NCBI RefSeq assembly: GCF_000021685.1
Contig: NC_011959.1
Location: 1,240,001 to 1,304,000 of the forward strand
DNA from: Thermomicrobium roseum DSM 5159
Lineage (GTDB): Bacteria; Chloroflexota; Chloroflexia; Thermomicrobiales; Thermomicrobiaceae
Direction of reading: 5' to 3'
Length of the DNA stretch: 64,000 nucleotides
Part shown: positions 59,234-64,000 of the stretch, one piece after another
How positions within the stretch are numbered: position 1 is the first letter of the stretch
Layout: the number at the start of each line of letters is the position of its first letter
Notes under the pieces: generated by a model
What the model saw: only the letters and a program-made list of their open reading frames with translations
Databases searched by the model: none
Told to the model about the DNA's origin: nothing
Program-made: the position numbers and the translations under genes

Positions 59234-60430
59234 ATGGCCAGACGATACGAACAACTCTTCCAGGAGATCAAGCGGGCGATCCGCGAAGTCGATGTCCACC
59301 AGCTCTACCAGCAACTCCGATCCGGACGGCGACCGGTCATCATCGACGTCCGCGAGCGCGAAGAGTGGGAGCAAGGGTACGTCCCGGGCGCGCTCTTCAT
59401 CCCGCGCGGTTACCTCGAAATGCGGATCGAGGAAGAAGTCCCGGACAAGTCGACTCCAATCTATGTCTACTGTGCAGGTGGCGTGCGCTCGGCCTTTGCT
59501 GCAAAGACACTGGAAGAACTCGGTTACCAGAACGTGTACTCGGTGGCCGGAGGATTCAGTGCTTGGAAGCATGCTGGCTATCCCTTCGTGACACCGCGCC
59601 AGTGGACACGCGAGCAACTCCAGCGATACAGCCGTCACTTCCTGATCCCGGAAGTGGGCGAAGAGGGACAAGCAAAACTACTCGATTCCAAGGTGCTGAT
59701 CATCGGTGCTGGCGGCTTGGGATCCCCAGCAGCGCTCTATTTGGCTGCCGCGGGCGTCGGGACACTCGGGATCGTCGATGCCGACGTGGTCGATCTGAGC
59801 AACTTGCAGCGGCAAATTCTCCACACGACTGATCGTGTCGGGCGTCCCAAGACCGAATCAGCTCGCGAGGCGATCACGGCGCTCAATCCAGATGTGGAGG
59901 TGATCGCGCACGACGTGTGGCTCAGCAGTCAAACGATCCTCGATGTGATCCGTGACTATGATGTGATCGTCAATGGGGCGGACAATTTCCCGACACGCTA
60001 TCTCGTCAACGATGCGGCGGTCCTCCTCGGCAAACCGGTCGTCGACGGCAGCATCTTCCGGTTCGATGGGCAAGTCACCGTCTACAAGCCGGGGGAAGGG
60101 CCGTGCTACCGCTGTCTCTATCCTGAACCCCCACCACCCGAACTGGCACCGAGTTGCGATCAGGCGGGCGTACTCGGCGTCCTGCCTGGTGTCATCGGTG
60201 TCCTGCAGGCGACCGAAGCGATCAAGCTGTTGCTGGGAATCGGCGAACCGCTGGTCGGGCGCGTGCTTCTGTATGACGCCCTCGCGGCAACGTTCCGCGA
60301 ACTGTCGGTCGAGCGTGACCCCGAGTGTGCGGCCTGCGGTCCCAACTCGACGCTCACGGTCGAGACGATCGGCCAGATCGATTATCAGCAAAGCTGCATC
60401 CTGCCGGTTCGCCAGACAGCGGCTGACTGA
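59234..60430 (+). CDS. Rhodanese-ThiF/MoeB (E1-like) fusion, sulfur-carrier adenylyltransferase
   Basis: A 398-residue enzyme that adenylates the C-terminal glycine of a ubiquitin-like sulfur carrier and hands on sulfur. The rhodanese domain is N-terminal (about 18-118, active Cys80 in YCAGGVRS). The E1-like domain follows (about 125-390): GAGGLGSPAALYL for ATP, DADVVDLSNLQRQILH, structural zinc cysteines 291/294 and 365/368, and the conserved Cys308 in APSCDQAGVLGVLPG. In MoeZ and MOCS3 the rhodanese is C-terminal, so the order is swapped here. GGAGG lies well ahead of the ATG. It converges on mec-cysO-cysM, and is the obvious activating enzyme for that CysO. Confidence 0.9.
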   Translation: MARRYEQLFQEIKRAIREVDVHQLYQQLRSGRRPVIIDVREREEWEQGYVPGALFIPRGYLEMRIEEEVPDKSTPIYVYCAGGVRSAFAAKTLEELGYQNVYSVAGGFSAWKHAGYPFVTPRQWTREQLQRYSRHFLIPEVGEEGQAKLLDSKVLIIGAGGLGSPAALYLAAAGVGTLGIVDADVVDLSNLQRQILHTTDRVGRPKTESAREAITALNPDVEVIAHDVWLSSQTILDVIRDYDVIVNGADNFPTRYLVNDAAVLLGKPVVDGSIFRFDGQVTVYKPGEGPCYRCLYPEPPPPELAPSCDQAGVLGVLPGVIGVLQATEAIKLLLGIGEPLVGRVLLYDALAATFRELSVERDPECAACGPNSTLTVETIGQIDYQQSCILPVRQTAAD

Positions 60431-60458
60431 CGCGGAACCGATCCCGACGGGAAAACCA

Positions 60459-60489
60459 GACGGGGCCGGGCATGACCGCCCGGCCCGTC
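60459..60489. terminator. Bidirectional terminator-like hairpin between the E1-like gene and mec
   Basis: GACGGGGCCGGGC (60459-60471) pairs with GCCCGGCCCGTC (60478-60489) over 12 bp with one bulged G and a 6-base loop. It lies between two convergent stops; T-runs on both sides are weak. Confidence 0.65.
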
Positions 60490-60517
60490 GCGGTTTATGC
60501 ACTCGAACGACCGCTGG

Positions 60518-61000
60518 TCAGTCCTCGACGAGGATCGATTCCTCGGAGACCTGCCCCTCGTTCACGCGAAAGGCCCGGACGACCGGCCGGGCAGGATCAG
60601 CCAGCGAGCAGATCAGAAGAAGCATGTTCGGCCAAAAAGCGGCCAGCTCGACGTCCGTGCGCGAGGGATAGGCCTCGGTCGCTGGGTGGGAATGATAACT
60701 GCCCAGATGTTCCAATCCCGAGCGCTCGATCTCGCGCAACACGCGAAACTGTTCCTCCGGATCCATGAAGAAGCGCTCGACCGCGATCGAACCAGGGGCG
60801 TCCGGACGGTAATCCCGACCAGGCGGAATGAGGCCGCGCTCGGCGAAAAACTCGACAGCGAGTTCCGCGCGATTGGTCACCGGGTAGACACGCTCGATTC
60901 GCTCACCGTGTCCACCGAGAAGCCCGCACGCTTCGCGGGGAGCCTCCCGCTGGGCATGCTCGATGATCGCCTGGTACTGGTCGCGGGGGATCCGAATCAT
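60518..61000 (-). CDS. mec: JAMM/M67 metalloprotease, Mec-like (CysO-cysteine peptidase)
   Basis: A zinc isopeptidase-like enzyme of 160 residues. The JAMM motif is complete: Glu23, His103-x-His105 in GSYHSHPATEAYPSRTD, with Ser113 and Asp116. In Mycobacterium tuberculosis Mec (Rv1334) releases cysteine from the C-terminus of CysO. Here the start overlaps the cysO stop (ATGA), and cysM lies upstream of cysO, giving the same three-gene set as Rv1334-1336. The gene probably does the same job. It could also trim the extra C-terminal Arg of this CysO. Confidence 0.88.
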   Translation of the reverse strand: MIRIPRDQYQAIIEHAQREAPREACGLLGGHGERIERVYPVTNRAELAVEFFAERGLIPPGRDYRPDAPGSIAVERFFMDPEEQFRVLREIERSGLEHLGSYHSHPATEAYPSRTDVELAAFWPNMLLLICSLADPARPVVRAFRVNEGQVSEESILVED

Positions 61001-61275
61001 CGGCCGCCTGCCATTGCCGGGATGATTCCAACCTCATCCCCGTCCGCGAGAGGGGTCTCCACACCCTGCAGGGAGCGAATGTCCTTCCCGTTGACGAAGA
61101 TACTGACGAATCGCCGCACGCGCCCGTCCGGTTCGCAGATCCGCTCGCGAATTCCGGGATAGAGTTCGTCCAGCTTCGCCAGTGCCTCGGCGACTGTCTT
61201 CGCCTCCACCTGCACCGCTGCGCGGTCCTCCGTGAAGCGGCGCAACGGTGCCGGAATGAGAATCGTCACTGCCAT
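60997..61275 (-). CDS. cysO: Ubiquitin-like sulfur carrier protein, CysO/MoaD type, with C-terminal extra Arg
   Basis: A 92-residue beta-grasp protein. It starts VTILIPAPLRRFTEDRAAVQV and ends PLADGDEVGIIPAMAGGR. MoaD, ThiS and CysO end in GG, whose last carboxylate becomes a thiocarboxylate; here one Arg follows. Removal of that Arg before activation is therefore required, and the neighbouring JAMM protease is the likely agent. Mycobacterial CysO is of similar length. GGAGCG precedes the ATG. It lies between cysM (37 bases away) and mec (4-base overlap). Cysteine synthesis via CysO-COSH is inferred from this setting. Confidence 0.88.
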   Translation of the reverse strand: MAVTILIPAPLRRFTEDRAAVQVEAKTVAEALAKLDELYPGIRERICEPDGRVRRFVSIFVNGKDIRSLQGVETPLADGDEVGIIPAMAGGR

Positions 61276-61312
61276 CGGTTCTCACGCTCCTTTCTCGACG
61301 ACCAGTGTGCCT

Positions 61313-62254
61313 TCATCCTCGTTCGGGATGCCACAAGGGTGTGCTCAGGTACTTCAAACCACTGTCGGGCAGGATGGCCACGATGACGCCCTGATCCAGC
61401 TCGCGGGCGACACGGAGCGCCGCAACGATGGCTGCCGCCGCCGAGGGACCGAGGAGCAGTCCTTCGCAACGTGCAACGTCGCGCGCCAACCGGTAGGCCT
61501 CTTCGGTATCGACGAACTCCATACGGTCGACGAGCGAGGGATCATAGATAGCAGGAGTGAGAGCGGTCGGCAGATGCTTCAGTCCTTCTAACCCATGGAA
61601 GGGATCGTCTGGCTGGACACCGACCAGGACGACGTCCGGATTCGCTTCCTTGAGAAACCGCCCGGTTCCCATCATCGTTCCCGTGGTGCCGAGCCCCGCG
61701 ACGAAATGCGTCACCTGCCCACGCGTCTGCTCCAGGATCTCTGGGCCAGTGCCCTCGTAATGGGCAAGCCAATTCGCTGGATTACTGTATTGGTCCGCAT
61801 AGTAATAGCGATCCGGTTGCTCAGCAGCCAGTTGACGCGCCAGGCGGATGGCTCCGTCCGTTCCCTCGTACGGATCGCTGTAGATCAATTCAGCGCCGTA
61901 GGCACCCAGAATGGCCCGACGCTCCTCGCCGATGCTTCCGGGAACCACCAGTGTGACACCGAATCCGAGTGCTGCACCGAGCATGGCATAGGCAATGCCA
62001 GTGTTTCCGGAAGTTGCATCGAGGAGCCGTCGGTTCGATCCCAGCGCACCCGTGCGCAGCGCCTCGCGGACGATCCTCCAGGCAGCACGGTCTTTCACCG
62101 AGCCGCCCGGGTTATACCACTCCGCCTTGACCAGCAACTGGACGCGATCCGAGATGCCAGAGATGGCCGGCAAGCGTTGGAGACAGAAGAGCGGCGTGCG
62201 TCCGATGCGCTCAGTGACTGTCTCGCCCAATCGGCATCCGAGCGAAGAACTCAT
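61313..62254 (-). CDS. cysM: Cysteine synthase CysM (CysO-thiocarboxylate dependent type)
   Basis: A PLP enzyme of 313 residues. It has NPGGSVKDRAAWRIV with the PLP Lys54, the phosphate loop ATSGNTGIAYAM, and QYSNPANWLAHYEGTGPEIL, THFVAGLGTTGTMMGTGRFL and DSGLKYLSTPL. Several of these stretches are closer to mycobacterial CysM than to CysK. In M. tuberculosis CysM uses O-phosphoserine and CysO-COSH to make a CysO-cysteine adduct, and the cysM-cysO-mec order here supports the same reaction. The ATG at 62254 follows AAGGGTGG; the longer frame is not used. It is divergent from the PASTA kinase, with 190 bases between. Confidence 0.92.
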   Translation of the reverse strand: MSSSLGCRLGETVTERIGRTPLFCLQRLPAISGISDRVQLLVKAEWYNPGGSVKDRAAWRIVREALRTGALGSNRRLLDATSGNTGIAYAMLGAALGFGVTLVVPGSIGEERRAILGAYGAELIYSDPYEGTDGAIRLARQLAAEQPDRYYYADQYSNPANWLAHYEGTGPEILEQTRGQVTHFVAGLGTTGTMMGTGRFLKEANPDVVLVGVQPDDPFHGLEGLKHLPTALTPAIYDPSLVDRMEFVDTEEAYRLARDVARCEGLLLGPSAAAAIVAALRVARELDQGVIVAILPDSGLKYLSTPLWHPERG

Positions 62255-62444
62255 GGCTCGCCACCCTTCGTCTCGCTTCACCACTCCATCTTGCCACAGG
62301 TACCCCGCATGACCCGCGCAACTCGCTCGAAGCGCTTGCCGATCCACGAGCCGCACGGGGCCGGCAAGACGAGGTCCGTAGTAGGATAACCCCCGTGAGT
62401 GCCGGTTGGCACGCCCGACCATCGATCATGAGAGGCGCTCGCGA

Positions 62445-64000
62445 GTGCGCACGCACGTCCTGAACGACCGCTACCGGCTCGACGAGCCGATCGGCGAAGG
62501 TGGCATGGCTGTCGTCTACCGGGGGTACGACTTGCTCCTTGGCAGGCCAGTCGCGATCAAAGTGCTGCGCGGACAGTTCGCTGCCGATGCGAGCTTCCTC
62601 CGGCGTTTCGAGCGCGAAGCACAGGCAGCAGCTCGTTTGAGTCATCCCAATATCGTCAGCGTCTACGACGTCGGTCGCGACGGAGCTATCCACTACATCG
62701 TCATGGAATTCGTTCCCGGCAAGACCTTGAAGCAGCTGATCCTCGAACGGGCGCCGATTCCGCTCGACGACACCATCCGCATCGTCCGCCAGGTTGCGGC
62801 TGCCTTGGATTACGCTCATCAGCACGGGCTCGTTCACCGTGACATCAAGCCTCAGAACATCCTGGTCGACGAGCGCGGCTTCGTGAAGGTGACCGATTTC
62901 GGAATCGCAAAGGGGATCAGCGATGTCAGCCTGACCGAAGCTGGCTTCGGCATGGGAACGGTTCACTACGTCTCTCCAGAGCAAGCTCGCGGCGAACCGG
63001 CGACACCGGCCAGCGACATCTACTCGCTGGGCGTTGTCATTTACGAGATGCTCACCGGCCGACTGCCGTTCGAGGCGGACAGCCCGATCGGTCTCGCCAT
63101 GAAGCATGTCCACGAACCGCCTCCTCCGCCGCGGCAGTTCGCTCCCTCCCTGCCCCCAGCGGTCGAGGCTATCGTCCTCCGCGCTCTGGCCAAGGATCCC
63201 CGCCAACGATTCCCGACAGCTGGAACCCTGGCGCACGCACTGGCGCATTGGCAGCACGCTGCACTACCGGCTACCGCACCGGGCCGAGCAACCTCGTCAC
63301 GACCGGTCAACACCCGCCACCGCGGGCGAGCGAGTTCTCCGGTCCGCCCAGCGAACCGGCCAGCTGACATCGGCTGCGCCACCTGGCTCTTGGGGAGCGC
63401 GATCCTCGCTGGCATCGTCGCCTTGGTCGTCCTCGCCTTTCAGCTGGTCGATCTCCGCGCGTTGACCGGATCCGGCGATCGACCTGCTCCCACACCCACA
63501 TCCGTTGCCATCGTGCCGAGCCCGACGACTGAACCGAATCCCACGCCAACGCTCGCACCGTCGCCGACCGTCGCCGCCACCCCTACTCCTGAACCGACAC
63601 CGAACTTGACTCCGACACCCGAGTTAGCCCGCATACCGGACCTCGTCAACTCGACGTTGCGCCAGGCACAGGCCGCAGCCGCAACGGGGAATTTTCAGCT
63701 GGCGATCGAAGAGATTTACGATAACATCGTACCCGCCGGGACGATCGTGCGCCAAGATCCGCCCGCCGGCCAACTCGCCGAGAAGGGCAGCACGATCCGT
63801 GTTTGGGTGAGCAAAGGGCCGGAGTGGATCACCTTGATCGGCTTGGCCGGCCGACCCTACACCGAAGTGCTGCAACAGCTGCAGGGGCTGCCGGTCACGG
63901 TCGAGAAAGTCGAGGAAGGGAGTCGCACGGTTCCCGAAGGGTATGTCATCCGGACGGAACCCGCCGAGCAGGTGCGGAACGGCGGCACGGTCACCGTGTA
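62445..64000 (+). CDS. PknB-type Ser/Thr protein kinase with PASTA repeats (partial, C-terminus off window)
   Basis: A membrane kinase truncated by the window end after 518 codons. The kinase domain (about 8-265) has the glycine loop IGEGGMAVVYRG, Lys39 (VAIKVLR), HRDIKPQN with catalytic Asp133, and TDFGIAKG with Asp151. A basic linker, a membrane helix (about 310-332), a Thr/Pro-rich external linker (about 342-393) and two PASTA repeats so far (from about 395 and 460) follow. PASTA domains bind muropeptides or beta-lactam-like groups and link cell-wall state to signalling. The start is GTG at 62445 with GAGAGGC upstream. It is divergent from cysM. No phosphatase gene is seen before the edge. 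Confidence 0.93.
   Translation, partial: MRTHVLNDRYRLDEPIGEGGMAVVYRGYDLLLGRPVAIKVLRGQFAADASFLRRFEREAQAAARLSHPNIVSVYDVGRDGAIHYIVMEFVPGKTLKQLILERAPIPLDDTIRIVRQVAAALDYAHQHGLVHRDIKPQNILVDERGFVKVTDFGIAKGISDVSLTEAGFGMGTVHYVSPEQARGEPATPASDIYSLGVVIYEMLTGRLPFEADSPIGLAMKHVHEPPPPPRQFAPSLPPAVEAIVLRALAKDPRQRFPTAGTLAHALAHWQHAALPATAPGRATSSRPVNTRHRGRASSPVRPANRPADIGCATWLLGSAILAGIVALVVLAFQLVDLRALTGSGDRPAPTPTSVAIVPSPTTEPNPTPTLAPSPTVAATPTPEPTPNLTPTPELARIPDLVNSTLRQAQAAAATGNFQLAIEEIYDNIVPAGTIVRQDPPAGQLAEKGSTIRVWVSKGPEWITLIGLAGRPYTEVLQQLQGLPVTVEKVEEGSRTVPEGYVIRTEPAEQVRNGGTVTV

Noticed and set aside
1..64000. CRISPR arrays, insertion sequences, prophage or att sites next to the two tRNA genes.
   Set aside because: No direct-repeat array, transposase, integrase or duplicated tRNA end was found; both tRNAs are flanked by ordinary genes.

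Overview
The window is about 64 kb of GC-rich bacterial chromosome (high GC at third codon positions, many GTG starts, GTGA/ATGA gene overlaps). Gene content suggests a thermophilic Chloroflexota of the Thermomicrobium/Sphaerobacter type. It combines a CysM-CysO-Mec cysteine module, a TIGR03663-type membrane glycosyltransferase, CIRCE-controlled groESL and a SelD that itself needs selenocysteine. This placement is inference; no 16S gene is present. I see no insertion sequence, prophage or CRISPR array. The window is core genome plus some lineage-specific envelope genes. About 50 protein genes and two tRNA genes are supported.

Layout. 1-5.7 kb (minus): a truncated Tat-type lipoprotein of a peptide/family-5 ABC importer with its own consensus promoter, then glgC-glgA-galT-like (glycogen and sugar-nucleotide metabolism). 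5.7-7.5 kb: accD-accA. 7.5-9.1 kb (minus): a CBS-bearing site-2 protease translationally coupled to Hsp20. 9.4-10.4 kb: pyrB with promoter and terminator. 10.5-14.3 kb: a divergent pair, rpoD-like sigma factor and SbcC/Rad50 ATPase. 14.4-17.6 kb: an NfeD protease/slipin pair converging on SppA. 17.6-25.7 kb: a PPDK/PEPS regulatory protein, two large GT39-like membrane proteins, an OmpR-type two-component system and a secreted helical protein. 25.8-29.9 kb: dxs-rsmG-CoA-disulfide reductase-like operon. 30.1-36 kb: family-5 importer (two permeases and a lipoprotein, no ATPases) followed by a DDAH-like hydrolase and a methyltransferase. 36-44.9 kb: HAD phosphatase with a Nudix-like tail, two GT2 enzymes, methyltransferase, tRNA-Arg(TCG), cinA, ybeY, pgpH and yqeY. 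45.1 kb: tRNA-Glu(CTC). 45.2-51.3 kb (minus): a six-gene, mostly overlapping envelope cluster (GT4, flippase-like, GT87-like, SH3 lipoprotein, methyltransferase, lipoprotein). 51.5-53.6 kb: groES-groEL under a CIRCE promoter. 53.7-58.6 kb: aminotransferase, NIF3-like, selD, rsmA-ispE. 58.6-64 kb: thioesterase, rhodanese-E1 enzyme, mec-cysO-cysM, and a PknB-type kinase with PASTA repeats that runs off the end.

Most notable: selD has an in-frame TGA at its catalytic position with a SECIS-like hairpin downstream; CysO ends in GGR rather than GG beside a JAMM protease; the HAD phosphatase carries a degenerate Nudix tail; and the 45-51 kb operon looks like an uncharacterised surface-glycoconjugate system.
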